Shown piece after piece: positions 32,148 through 44,108 of a stretch of DNA of 64,000 nucleotides. The notes beneath the pieces were generated by a model, which saw nothing but the letters and a program-made list of their open reading frames with translations, did not search any database and had not been told where the DNA came from. The stretch comes from Arthonia radiata (lineage: Eukaryota > Ascomycota > Arthoniomycetes > Arthoniales > Arthoniaceae). The translations under genes were made by a program, and so were the position numbers. Location: contig PSQN01000004.1 in NCBI GenBank assembly GCA_002989075.1, positions 744,001-808,000 of the forward strand. Reading direction: 5' to 3'. Position 1 is the first letter of the stretch, and the number at the start of each line of letters is the position of its first letter.

Positions 32148-34235
32148 ATGCCCAAGCTCCTCAGTATGTCAAGGCCAGGGCGTGAGCGCTGCACCTAACT
32201 CGGGAATCGCTCACTGACTTCTTCACCAGCAATCTTCCTTGCGCTCGCCCGCCGCGATACAAACGTTATCCGCGCTGCTCGCTTCCTCTCCTTCTTCCTC
32301 ATTCTCCTGGGCGTCGGATGGTTGTTCTTGCTTCCACTCGACCTGTACAATCGTCATACGTACATCTCTGAAAACGCGCTGCTTCCCGGTCAAGTTCACA
32401 CCTACTTCGGGGGCTCTGAGCACACCGTCTTCCGCGCCTACCGCCATGAAGTGAACAACATTGCGGCTCACACGCCGTCCCAAGCTGCGCATGAGATCGA
32501 AGACATTTTCAAGTCTCAGGGCTTGAAGACCGCGAGGCAATCTTACAACTTCACATACCCGGGCTTCCCTGTGGCTGGCGAGAATGCCTATGCCTTACTC
32601 GAAGGCCCGCGTGCAGATGCCACTGAGGCGATGGTGCTGATGGCCAGCATCCACAACATCAACAATGAGATCAACTACTCTGGTGTCGCCCTCGTCTTGA
32701 CCATGGCCCGGTACTTCAAGCGTTGGTCTCTCTGGTCGAAGGACGTCCTCTTTGTGATCACCACGGACTCGACTGTCGGTCCGCATGCCTGGGTATCTGC
32801 CTACCACGATCTACACGAGCCCGCGACGACCGACCCGTTGGCTCTCAAGGCTGGTGCAATCCAGGCCGCAGTCGCAATCGACTACCCTGCAAGTCCCGCA
32901 GGCCATCGCTTTGACAAGCTCCACGTCATGTACGATGGCATCAACGGCGCGTTGCCAAATCTGGACCTATTGAATACGTTCGTCGCCATTGCTAAGAACC
33001 AAGTCGGCATCAGCTCCTCAATCCAAGGCATGCACTCCCACACCGATTCCTATACAGATCGCCTCCAGACAATCTTCCGAGGAATCCTCTCCTCAGCCGC
33101 CGGCAGAGCCACTGGCCCACACTCCGCCTTCATGCCCTTCCATATCGACGCCATCACGCTTCAAACCGTCGGTAATGGCTGGCACGACGAGATGAGCCTC
33201 GGCATGGTGGTCGAGTCCGGCTTCCGCTCCATCAACAACCTCCTCGAAAAACTTCACCAATCCTTCTTCTTCTACCTCCTCATGGGCCCGGAGCGTTTTG
33301 CCAGCATTGGCAACTACTTGCAGAGCGCTTTGCTTGTCGCGGGAAGCTTCTCAATCACCGCCGTAGCATTATGGCTGCAATCAGGCAAGCCAGGGAACAG
33401 CGAGGACCCCAAACCCAGTGACCCCGTCCAACGCAACCTCAACCGCGAGCGAGCCCGCAGCCGCGCTCAGAGCATAGCAAAAGGCGAAAAGCCGCCGCCT
33501 CAGGAAATGGCTACGCTCAACTACATGGGCAACGTCACCGTCGTGCCGGTCGAAATCCTGCAATCAGAGGAGCGCTCCGTCGGTCTGCCAATCTTACTGG
33601 TGCTGTTCGCTCACGTAATGGGTCTGATGCCGTTCTGGTTCTTCCTCGCAGAGCCGTCCGAGGTAAGAAACACCATCCAGAACCCCCATATCAAGCTGAC
33701 CGTGCCACAGTCAATCATGCGCTCCTGGACGTTGATGCTCATCTACACCGCCCTTGCGCCCATCGAGATCTACATACTCTTCCGCTTCCTCCACGGCACT
33801 CCCCAGCAGCTAACCCTCATGTCCAGCTTTTCGCTCCTCATCCTCGGTATCAGCCTCGCTACGCTGTCAACGCTGAACTTCAGCCTCGGTCTACTCGTGG
33901 GTCTCTGCGCCGCCGTGCTCAATTTCATCACGCCGCCGCTTCCGAACACAATCAGGTCTGGCAGTGGCACCAATGGGGAGTTCCAGACAGCAATGTTGAC
34001 GATGAACTTGGTCCTCGCAGCATCGCCTAATGTTCTCACAAGCGGTCTTGACATAATTCTCGTCCAATACGGCGGCGCAGATCTCTGGAAAAGCTTGTGG
34101 GACTTGGAGCGGAGTGCGGCGTTTGCTTGGAATGTCTACGGCACGTGGTCAGCAGTGGTCGTGTGGATGGTCTGGTGGCCGGCCTGGGTGATCGGGGCGA
34201 CGGTGGCGGTCGACAAGTTAGCTAGAGCCTTGTAG
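32148..34235 (+). CDS. GAA1: GPI transamidase component Gaa1
   Basis: Exons 32148-32163 (16 nt) and 32230-34235, 673 aa; the tiny first exon joins in phase to give MPKLLTIFLALARRDTNVI. Gaa1 is a subunit of the ER GPI transamidase that attaches preformed GPI anchors to C-termini of proteins. Features: an N-terminal membrane span (FLSFFLILLGVGWLFLLPL), a large luminal domain related to M28 peptidases with ENALLPGQVHTYFGG, NAYALLEGPRADATEAMVLMA, and LLEKLHQSFFFYLLMGPERF, then a cluster of C-terminal spans (LPILLVLFAHVMGLMPFWFFL, FSLLILGISLATLSTLNFSLGLLVG, NLVLAASPNVL). A long hydrophilic loop after about residue 410 is rich in Arg, Glu and Pro. Size is slightly above yeast (614) and human (621). 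Physical neighbour of CWH43. Confidence 0.92.
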
Positions 34236-34282
34236 CACTGATGATGCTGTGAACGACTGCTGACGAGGAGCATATATCCAGA

Positions 34283-34790
34283 GCGTTTACTCGAGTTGTC
34301 TTCACCTCTTTGCATTGCAAAAGTTTACTGGATCCCTGGCGTAGCTCAAACAAGGTATGAAATGACTGGGAACGATTAGGTTCGCATGCTATCGTTGTAA
34401 GTCTACAGAACTAATATCCTACAGCGTATGTTCGGATTGTTCCCAGGCCCTCATGCTGTAAAAGTCCGCCAAATCGCTGGCGTAGCTTAAAAACCGTATG
34501 AAATGACTGAGAGCGACAAGGTGTACATGCTGTCGTTGTAGATCTACAGAACCAGTGTCCTACAGCGTTTACTCGAGTTGTCTTTACCTCTTTTTTTCGC
34601 AAAAGTCTACTGAATCCCGTGCGTTTGACGAATAAAGTACGAAATAGCTGAGCGTGATATAGCGTGCTTACCATCATTTCAAGTGTGCAGAAACAATATC
34701 CCACAGCGCATACTCAAGTTCTCTTCGCGTTCCTATGCTGTACTAAATCGCCGGCGTAGCGCTTAAAAGCCATAAAATCATCGAGGGGTG
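34283..34790. repeat. Tandem array of 141-bp units (about 3.6 copies)
   Basis: The anchor GCG plus TTTACTC/TATGTTC/CATACTC starts at 34283, 34424, 34565 and 34706, exactly 141 bp apart each time. Shared blocks within units are TACTCGAGTTGTCTT, a T-rich tract, CAAAAGT, GGCGTAGC and TATGAAATGACTG, and each unit ends with ACAGAA...TATCC(T/C)ACAGCG. The fourth unit fades near 34790. Since 141 is divisible by three, the minus strand is open over about two units (34411-34704) as imperfect 47-residue repeats, but this frame has no supported start and no expression evidence. Confidence 0.88.
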
Positions 34791-35522
34791 CCAGGCGTCT
34801 ACGCTGTTCCCTCGAGTCCTCTTACAGATTCGGCCAGACTCGACACCGTGGCAACGTCAACAGCCTCCTGCTCTCGGCGAATGTTTCGAGATGATGTTGG
34901 TGGCGGCAGCGCCAGTGATTTGACTTCCAAGTGCCTGTTGCCAGTACTTAAAGAAGGTGGGTCGATGCTATGAAGCTGCATCGGTCCGTCAACCACGCTC
35001 ATGCATATTCTCACGGCACGCTCTTACCACCCACAACACCATCACCCTCCCCAGGTGAGCGGCGCCGCTATCAACAACAATACCGCACTACAGCAAGAAT
35101 CACACAAATCAACATCAAACTTCATACTTCATTTCATTAATCATACTGTATACATTATGCAGGTGCAATTCGTTCCCATCTGCCGTGACGCGGCCGCAGC
35201 CGCCACGATCTTACAAAGACCTCCTCTTCGCGCGTGCATATGCAATCGCCGCGGAATCGGAGTGGTAATCTAGTAGCAACAACGCGAAAGCAAAAAACCA
35301 CCAGTCGAACCACTTTTTGGTCGCTCTCGTATCTACAATGCTTGGGTATAATCGGGACAGTATGCTGGGACGTATGGACAATGCTGCATGTACACTTGGT
35401 GTGGCTGCGGTAGGTGCAGCAGTAAGTGCAGCGTGTTGTGTAGTGACAGGCTTGGTGTAGCTGTCTGGTTGTTGTGTGTGGCGATTTGATAAAGCCGAAG
35501 CTCGTGTCGTGTCGCGTCATGA
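34791..35522. other. Region between the 141-bp array and HMT1
   Basis: About 730 bp with no supported gene; it must contain the 3' UTR of the ABC transporter. A short (GCCGCA)-type stretch lies near 35190-35207. Confidence 0.4.
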
Positions 35523-38472
35523 TCAAGGATGGCCAGGCGGCTTGCCGTCATCGAAGGCAAGATTGCTGCTGGAGCTGACATTGCGAGAGTGTGCGAAATC
35601 GCGAACACGAACGTCGTGAAGGGCGCGCGGAGAGCCATTGGGTGAATTCTCCTCGTCACTCTGGTTGGCCGAGACCTCTCCAGATGATGGTGATCCCTCC
35701 TCTCTAGCTTCGGCCTTGAGACGGTCGGCCTTGTCCTTCAGCACCTGCGCCTCCTCCATCGCCTTCTGCGCACGGATCTGCTTACGCCACATACTCGCAT
35801 ACGGGCTCTTAACCTTCGTAAGGAGCTCTTCGTGGGTACCCTTCTCGACAATTGTCCCGTTACGGACGACGAGGATTTGGTCGGCAGTCGTGATGGTGGA
35901 AAGGCGGTGGGCGATGATGAGCATCGTGCGGCCGGAGCCAAGAGTATCAAGCGCACGCTGGATGTGCTCCTCGGTCTCGGTGTCGAGGGCTGCAGTAGCC
36001 TCATCCAGCAGGATGATGCGAGGGTTCTTGATGATGGTGCGGGCGATGGCAACGCGCTGCTTTTCGCCACCAGATAGGCGAAGGCCGCGCTCGCCGACCT
36101 TGGTCCCGTAGCCATCAGGGAAGGAAAGAATCTTCTCGTGAATGGATGCTTTTCTGCACGCCTCAAAGACGTCTTCGTCAGTAGCATGTTGGTTCGCGTA
36201 CTTCAGATTGTACATCAGAGTTTCGTTGAACAGAACTGTGTCCTGCGGAACAACACCGATGTTTTGACGCAGAGAATCAATGGTCACATCTTGAACATCA
36301 TGTCCATCAACCTCGATCGCGCCGGAGCTCTGATCGTAGAAGCGGTACAAGAGGCGAAACACCGTGGACTTGCCGCCACCCGACTCTCCTACAAGCGCTG
36401 TCGTGGTGCCAGGCTTACACTCGAAGCTCAGATCGTTGAGCGCAGGCTTCCGATCGTCGTAGGCGAAATTGACGTCGCGGAAGTTAATGGAGCCTTCACA
36501 CTCGGAAAGGACCTCAGCGTGGGGCTTATCGACTACGGTCGGCTTCTCTTTGAACAACTCCAGCAGGCGCTCGGCGTTGATCATGTTGGACTGGATCATG
36601 CGGTAGAACGTCCCAAAGAAATTGAGAGGTTGTTGAAGTTGCACCATGTACTGAAGAAGAGCCGCGAAATCGCCAATGCGACGCTGTCCACTGGCAACTT
36701 GGTAAGCGGCGATGAAGGCCACTGCGAGGAGACCGAGCGTGAATATGGTGTTCTGGGCGACATTCAAAAGGTTGAGAGAGCTCGTAACACTCGCCTCAGC
36801 CTTTTGGAAGACTCCGACGGCCTTTCGGTAACGGCCGAACTCCCAGGGCTCAGCGTTAAAGTACTTGACCGTCTCGTAGGAGACCATGGAATCGTTTTTG
36901 ACAGCCTCCTCTTGACGATCGGCGTTGACCATCTCTCGCCGCATACCTGATCGCCAAGCGGCAATCTTGATCGTGACGTATATATACCAGAAGGTGACAA
37001 ATGCTACGACCAGGGCGTAGTATGCATCGAACTTGTACAGAAAATACCCAACTGCAACAACGAGGTCGATGAGCATCGGCGAGACCGAAAAGGTCATCTG
37101 CTCGAGAAAGTTATTAATCGAGGTGCCTTTGCCGAGTGCAGACAGAACTTCGCCGGTTTTCTTGCCAAGATGGAAGTCAAGACTCAGGCCATGAACGTGC
37201 TCGAATGAAGCGACCGAGAGCTCGCGGAATGAGTATTGACTGACAGGGATCCAGAGATTGCTACGCACTGCTCCCAACACTCCTTGACTTCCTTGTAGAT
37301 AGCGGCACAACACGTAGAGGAGTACATGACCCCAAGGCAAGCGCGAAGGTCCATTTTCGCCAGCGAGAGTGTTCGTGATGATGCTCGTTTCGATTGGCAC
37401 CAGGAGATTGACAAGACGTCCGACAATGACGATGCCCACACATAGCAAGACCACAAGTTGGAGAGAGCGATCCTTGGAGGGCCACAGAAAGGGAAGGAAC
37501 GACTTGTAACCTTTAAGGTATTCCCACCAGGTACGGTCTGGGTCCTCTGTAGGCTTCTCCCAACCAGCAGGAGCTGGCGAAGATTTAGGTCGTGCAGCAT
37601 TGCCAGTGGTGCCGTATGAGGTGCCGTTGGTGTCTCCATTGGCCTGTCCCGCGCCGTCGAGAAGACGCGTCGATTCTTGAGCTTCCTGTCGCTCAGCGGC
37701 ATCTTTCGCTTGAAGAAGCTGGGTGTTGCGAGAGTGTACGAAAATGACATACAGAACGCACAGAGTGGCAAGCAACAGGATTCGGAGGATGTCGACGAAG
37801 ACTTGTGCTGCCTCCCAATCTGTCATGTGTGTAGCAATGTAGTCCGGGAGGTGGTTCACTCGATGCTCGTGGTGCCTCCCGGTGTAGACGGAGATTGAGG
37901 CAGCCACCATGGCCGTTTCAACAATCGTAGCGAAAACCCATGTTGCGAAATGGGAGTTGTTGGGTGAGGGTTTGGTATCCAGTAAGTAGATGAGGAACAC
38001 TGAGTAGACGAAGAAGTTGCTAACGACATGAACCTAAAGAGAATCGGTCAGTCTCATCGCTTCAGAAGTCGGCGGGGTCACTCACCGTGTAGGGTTGGCC
38101 ACACCACCACCCATCCTTTCGCTGCGCAAGGGCACGGATGATGACGACGGCAGAGTTGGCGACATAGGTTAGTCCTGCTGCTGCAAGAAAGCCATAGAAC
38201 AGGCGCTTGCGACCGAGAGAGAAGTCAAGCTCCGATTTGATTTGATCGACGCTCTTAGCATGGGCTGGCTTCTTCCTGGGCAGGAGCTTCCCTCCAGGGC
38301 CATACTCGAGTTGAGCGTTGGCAAAATCTTTACCGTTGGCCTTGTTGTACGACAGAATCGTGTATGTACAGATGATCAACAAGAAGAAGACTAGGAGTAC
38401 CAATGGGCATGCATATTGAGCGAGGTTGAAGTAGCGCTTCCAGCCCTCATTGGAGACAGTTGTGGAGCCCAT
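35523..38472 (-). CDS. Hmt1-type vacuolar half-size ABC transporter (heavy-metal tolerance)
   Basis: Exons 38472-38086 and 38033-35523 (52-bp intron in phase 0), 965 aa. It belongs to the ABCB6/HMT1 group, half transporters with an extra N-terminal membrane domain; fission-yeast Hmt1 moves phytochelatin/glutathione-cadmium conjugates into the vacuole. N-terminal extra spans include YACPLVLLVFFLLIICTYTIL, LFYGFLAAAGLTYVANSAVV and ATWVFATIVETAMVAASISVY. The exporter core begins around residue 300 (LVVLLCVGIVIVGRLVNLLVP; ELSVASFEHVHGLSLDFHLGKKTGEV). The nucleotide-binding domain has Walker A GESGGGKST (about 678), signature LSGGEKQRVA (about 783), Walker B IILLDEATAALD (about 803) and the switch IIAHRLST. 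The last ~90 residues are hydrophilic and Ser/Glu-rich. Whether it carries metal conjugates, heme or other cargo in this species is not shown. Confidence 0.88.
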
Positions 38473-39612
38473 GATTGCTCATCGCACATGTAAATGCGTG
38501 TTGGGGTAACGACCGTGATTGTTGGAGGCAAGGATTGAAGAAGTGAAAGTCGATGTGAGAAAAGAAAGTGACGAAGGCACGCGCACGAGGTGAAGGTTTG
38601 GTGGAGCGGCGCTTGGTTCGCGCGATTTGTGGTATCGGGCTTAGCGCTGAACGTGGCAAAGGTGCGCTCGACCGTTGAAGTAGAAGAGAGAGACAAAATG
38701 AGTCGTCAGGAAGAGACAGTGCGTGGCGGCGGCGGGGAAGGCAAGCGTGGGAGAGGGTCACGCGGGGGTTGTCATTGGGCAACGCTGGCGTAAGAGTAAA
38801 GAGCGAATGACGGAAGGAGCGATTAGACGAGCTGTCAGCTGGCAAGCACGACAGCACGCAAGCAATTATTGAGCTTGAGAATTAGGATGAAAAAGCAGCA
38901 ACGTATTTCTGCAGCTGGACTCGAATTAGTCCCGGATCTTTTTAAACGCCCCCACGAGATGGATTGCAGGCATATGCAGGCCGCCTGCAGACGTGCACTG
39001 ACGATTTTCATCCCGGCAATGGGCCACTCCCGGGCCTGCACCCTTGGGCGTCGGTTACCCTACAAGAAGCCCCGCTTTGGATGTGCGTGCTGGCTCTTGT
39101 GACACCATTCTTACGTGTTGCACTCACCCCTCCTCCTGCCAGATCTACGCCAGACGACCTACCTCTGAGTGTGTCCCTCTGATGAGCCGGGAGTCTGAGC
39201 GGAATCTCTCTTCTACACCGCATCGTCTGCTGCAGGACAAGCCCAGGATCGCGTCGCCTTTGCGGCACAACGATCTTCTTCCGGCCGGGCTAATCCGCTG
39301 CCCCCCAGTCAGCGCTTCTGCCATTTCAATCAAACCCTCCGCTTCCGGACGCACCTTCGTACCTCATCACAAGTCGTACAAACCTCTCTCTTTTCCTGAT
39401 TCGCTATCGCTGTAAGCTCCTTCGAGCTTCTGCTCAAGTCCTCAGTTGGAGCTTTCCTCTTACTCGACCTCGAATTGGCACGATCGCTCCTCGCGCCGAG
39501 AGCACACCCAACTAACGCACGCCTCATCACGATCCAGGGATCTCTCTGAGATGCATCTACGACCACGTCGGCTCTTCTGCCCTGTCCTTGCTCCTGACAT
39601 CCTCGTGCCGCC
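38473..39612. promoter_or_regulatory. Long divergent region HMT1-like / RTC1
   Basis: 1.14 kb between opposite start codons. Short open frames on both strands here do not resemble proteins. The 200 bp before 39613 are C/T-rich. No metal-response element was identified with confidence. Confidence 0.4.
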
Positions 39613-42600
39613 ATGAGCTCTGATGCTCCCCGGCGCCACTCAAGCCTTCGCGCCGTCGTCCCTCCCGCTCCGCCCTTACCGCCTGAACGTGTCTCCATAC
39701 AAGCCCCCAAATCGCGTGTTGGACTCTTCGACCGCATCTTCGGGCCGCGGAAGTCTACTTCAAAGCCTCTGGTAACAGCGCGAGAACTCAAGGGGCAATT
39801 GCTCTTCACTCCGAATTTTGGGTAAGCTCATCGTCTTCAGTGCCTCACGCTACTCGATTCGCGAGCCATCGGATGCGAGGTCGCTAATAACCTGCATCAC
39901 GCGCCTTGGGTCCATTGCAACGCGCTTCAGAATCTACCTAGTCGAGAGAGTATCTTTCGCAGCTGTGGCGCCCATGACTAACATGATTCCTGAAGCTATG
40001 CCTCCTCCCAAGCAACCAGCCACAAGACTGGCCTGCGTCTCAGGGCTCTCGACATCAATGAGAGTCGGACGCACGTAGTCCTTGCAGGAGGAAAGATTCT
40101 CAAAACCGTAAAGGTAGAACGTGCCACCTGCATCGAAGACATCAACATTCGCAACGCAGCCGTGAACTACCCTCGGCTTACCGAATCGACGTCCAAGAAG
40201 AGGTCAGACAAGGCCGATGAACTACAGCAGGTCCACCATGCCGCAGTGCTGCAGCAGGAAACCTTTGACATCGAGGACGTGGCTTGGTCCAACGGTAGAT
40301 GGTCTCAACAGGTTGCAACGGCGGCGGCTAATGGCAAGGTCAATCTTTACGACCTTAACCGCCCGGGCGTCGAGGTTGGCCGTCTACACGAGCACAACCG
40401 GCAGGTACACAAGGTTGACTTCAGTCCAATAGAAGGGCAGCTTCTCCTCTCTGCCAGTCAAGACGGTACAGTGCGACTTTGGGACCTTCGGAGTCTCGAA
40501 AACGTCATGAAATGTGAGAGCAAAGGTACTTTTCCGGGACGCAGCGATGGTGTCAGGCATACCAAGTGGAACCCCACGTCGAGCGCTACATTCGCGTTAG
40601 CAACTGACAACGGCACTGTGCAGAGATGGGACATTCGACAAACGCGTACCCCTCTACTAAAAATCTTCGCTCACACAGCTACGTGCAGCTCCATCGACTG
40701 GCACCCGGATGGCCGCCATCTCGTTAGTGGTGGCTTGGACAAAGATGTCAAAGTCTGGGATTTGCGAGGAGATCGCAAGCAGAAACCACTCGTGTCAATG
40801 AGGGTGCCGAATGGTGTCCAAAACGTACGCTGGAGGCCCCCTTGCTATGTCACAGCCTCGGGAAGCAACGAACAGCTCGTGAAGCAGTGCACTCACCTTG
40901 CCACGTCGTACAGAAGTTATCCAGTCGTTCACATCTGGGACCTAAGGCGGCCAAAGATGCCATTCAAAGAATACCACCACGCGGTCAACGACAGCACTAC
41001 CGATATGCTGTGGCAATCCAAAGACCTGTTGTGGACCGTGGGTCCTGAGGGTGAGTTCGTGCAAAGTGACATACGCTACTTGCCGCGCACGCTTGATCGG
41101 CGACCCATGAGCACATTTTCACTGTCCGCACGTGGGGAGCTGGTCGTGTTCTCGCAGAGAAGGATCGCTCGACGGGTAACTGGCTTAGATGATGATGACT
41201 GCAGTCCTATCTTGCAGCAGTCTCATGGCCAAAGATTGTCCAAGCCATCCAAGGCGCAAGGCTCGCATGGAAACAAGATACTCGTGGGCGACGACAGTCT
41301 GGACGAAAACTTTCTCAGCTCCTCAGTGCCCGGCGCCCGGCAGGCGCGACGTCGCAAGGCCAAGCCCGTCAAATCAATCGAGTCAACGCCGCCGTCGTAC
41401 GAAGACTTTGGCAGAGCTGTCACGGAGCTGGACCAGACTATACGGTATTGTAACGTCGCCCGTCCGCTTCAGTCCGCCTTCTCGGGCCGTTTGCCGGGCT
41501 TTTCCTCTACTGCACGCTTCGAAGCTGCCGCCAGGGAGTGGGCAATGATGGTAACGGATCGCCCGATGTCTGGCGAGGAAGTTGTTGAGGCGCTCGAGGA
41601 AGTATTCGCGGGCTACATCCACTCGGCTACCCAAGCTGGGGAGTATGAATCAGCTCAGACTTTTGATGTCTTCAAGCATCTGCTGATAGAAGACATGAAG
41701 CGGTCAAACATGACGTCTCACCAGTATTTCCGCAGGTTATCAGAGTCAGCTCTAACAGACAAGGTGGACACTATTGCACCACTAGAGACTGTCGACAGTT
41801 CAGGAAGCCCTCGTTCCAGCGCTCAGTCACGCATCAGCAATCTCTCGCAGGCTCTCCAAGCTGTCGATGATACTCGATCGACATCTGACGCAGCGACGCC
41901 TCTTGCAAAGCCGGTGTCAGATACAGAGCAGGCATCAAGCGGGCCGTCGACACCCACTCTGGATTTGGCGTTTGGAGCTCTGGATCCCAGTCCTGAGCAG
42001 ACGCGGCCGATGCTGTCGCGAGTCTTCTCAGATGAGCTGAGTGGGGACGAAGAAGCCGTGCGGGGTCCAGCGACGGTAAGGACTACTGGTGGTGTAGATT
42101 CATCTGAGCAAGAGCATCTGCCGAGTTCAGCCGAAGATTATCCGGCCGGTCCCCATCAGTCACAATCATCACAGTCGCTGACCTCGAGCTCATCCGAAAG
42201 ACCGTTCTTCGACCACGAGACGCCATCTGAGCATTCGGAGTCCTTAATATCATCTCAGGCAGCGATACTTGCTTCCGCTCACGGTTCTTTTGCGCCTGGT
42301 ATCCAGGAAAACCTGGGCCACTCTGTCGAAGCGTCTCACCCACGGAACGTTCCTCGACTTGAGAGAATGGCCACATCTTCTTCAACGACCGCCGATGCTA
42401 ATCATAAAGAAGAGGTGGCCGAAGTTGGATCTTCCCCTGAAGTGCTTCTGACAGTGGAGTACGCCCGCGAAACCTCCGACCATGCCGAATCCGCTACAGA
42501 CGAACAGCAGCCACTAGAGTCGCTTAAGCATCTTGCAGACATACTGAAACACCAAAGTGCCGGCGGTGACACACTTAGTGCTACGAAGCTATTTACCGCC

Positions 42601-43353
42601 ATAGCGCCGCTGCTCTCAGAGCTTTCACAAGCGACAGCAGGGTCTGAAGACGGGTCTACTACGTTATCGCGACTCGAGTCTCTCACGGGAGTTTCTCCGC
42701 TGTTCCTCGAGAGCGCGCTTAGCACCTACCATGATCAATTAATATACCTGCAGCTGCACCAGGAGGCGGCGTCGCTCCGGAAGCTTGTCTATCCCCAATT
42801 TCCATCCATATACGAAGGCTGTATGGATGATGTGACCGTCGGTCTCGTATGCAGCAACTGCGAGGGGGACTACAGTAGCGCCGGATACTGTACCAGATGC
42901 CGGGTCTATCAGACATGCGCTATTTGCTGGAGTGTAGCACCGCCTCATGACAGCCCGACCGCAGACATGGCTGACGGCAGCGTATCAAGAGATCCTTCCG
43001 CATGCCGGCTCTTCAGCTGTGTTGCGGACCACTTCCTAGATGTGGAACACGCTGAGAAACAGCAGCGCGCCCGCACAGCATCGCTCATGGCAGCGTGTGG
43101 CTCTTGCGGCCATGTCTTGCATATGGCTTGCAGTCTGGCGTGGTTCGCGGAGGGTGAGGGCATATGCCCAGTGGACAAGTGCATGTGCGATTGCAAGGCA
43201 GGAGCATGGAGAGAGCAGCTCGCGCGGGAAGCAGAGACGAGCAAGAAGAGTAAGGCGGAGGGAGAGGTCGCGGGCATTGGCGAGGAGGTGAAGCAAGATG
43301 CTGTTCAGCTCGAAGACAGCGAGGCCGTGAAGAAGGCGGTCGCGGGTTTGTGA
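39613..43353 (+). CDS. RTC1: Rtc1/Sea2 (WDR24 homologue), SEA/GATOR2 complex WD40-RING protein
   Basis: Exons 39613-39821 and 39996-43353 (174-bp intron), 1188 aa. Sea2/Rtc1 is a subunit of the vacuole-associated SEA complex (GATOR2), which relieves inhibition of TORC1 in response to amino acids. The N-terminal beta-propeller follows a basic leader: IEDVAWSNGRWSQQVATAAANGKVNLYDL, HEHNRQVHKVDFSPIEGQLLLSASQDGTVRLWDL, SIDWHPDGRHLVSGGLDKDVKVWDLRG and YPVVHIWDLRRP. The middle is a long Ser/Glu/Asp-rich linker (about residues 560-850). The C-terminus has the paired zinc-binding motifs of the family, VCSNCEGDYSSAGYCTRCRVYQTCAICW and CGSCGHVLHMACSLAWFAEGEGICPVDKCMCDC. The protein ends KKAVAGL. Length and architecture agree with other filamentous fungi. 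Confidence 0.92.
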
Positions 43354-44108
43354 GAGGGTGGAAGCTTGTTCGAACAATTGCATAGCGCCGGCGATTTTCT
43401 TAGATTTTGCTTCGTTCGGAGGCAGAACCCTCCCAATGGGGAGGCTCTTGAGCTTGTAACAATATGATACCCAGATGTATAGAATGTCCAATTGATCTGA
43501 ACTCAGTCAACAGCGTATACGCCCTCTTATTTATAGTCAAAATCAACCTGTCCTACTGCCAACGTGACGGCGCGCCCTCAAAAACCAAACTTTGCGACCC
43601 TAATCTCATGCTCGTGGCTGCTCTGCACTCGAGAATTCTGACGCATCAACGGGAAACCGCTAGTAGAGTGTCATTATAAATACTCATAGCACTTCAAGCA
43701 TCGAAGATACCGCCTAGACATTGTCATGATCACTCTACGCGGCACCCTATCTATCACCTCTCTCAAAGCCACTCGCAGCTTCCTCACTTTCTCCTCATCG
43801 AAAGTTCACCCTGGAAAATTTGACGGTCTTTCCAGCTAGCCATAGCAGTGGACTGATTGTTGTATTAGTGGGGGAGATTGACACCGAGGCGTATCAAGAA
43901 GCAGGACGACGCCACGGCGCTTGAATCCTGACTCCCGTTATCGCCTGACAGTCTCTTCCCGTAGTCATTCGAGATGAGCGTCTAGGCGCGCCGTCCCACG
44001 ATGGCGCTCATGAATTCAATTCCTTCTTTACGATCTTGATTATCTTGACGACCTTGACGATCTTGACGACCTCTTCACGTCTTCTCTTCCTAAAACGCTC
44101 CTCTGCCA
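43354..44108. other. Intergenic region RTC1 / orphan gene
   Basis: 755 bp. A run of near-repeated CTTGA(C/T) units (CTTGATTATCTTGACGACCTTGACGATCTTGACGACC) lies at about 44034-44070, roughly 40-75 bp before the next start codon. Confidence 0.45.

Noticed and set aside
25604-38472. Secondary-metabolite or detoxification gene cluster around the ABC transporter
   Set aside because: Neighbours are housekeeping genes (CWH43, RBD2, GAA1, RTC1); no PKS, NRPS, P450 or terpene gene is present.
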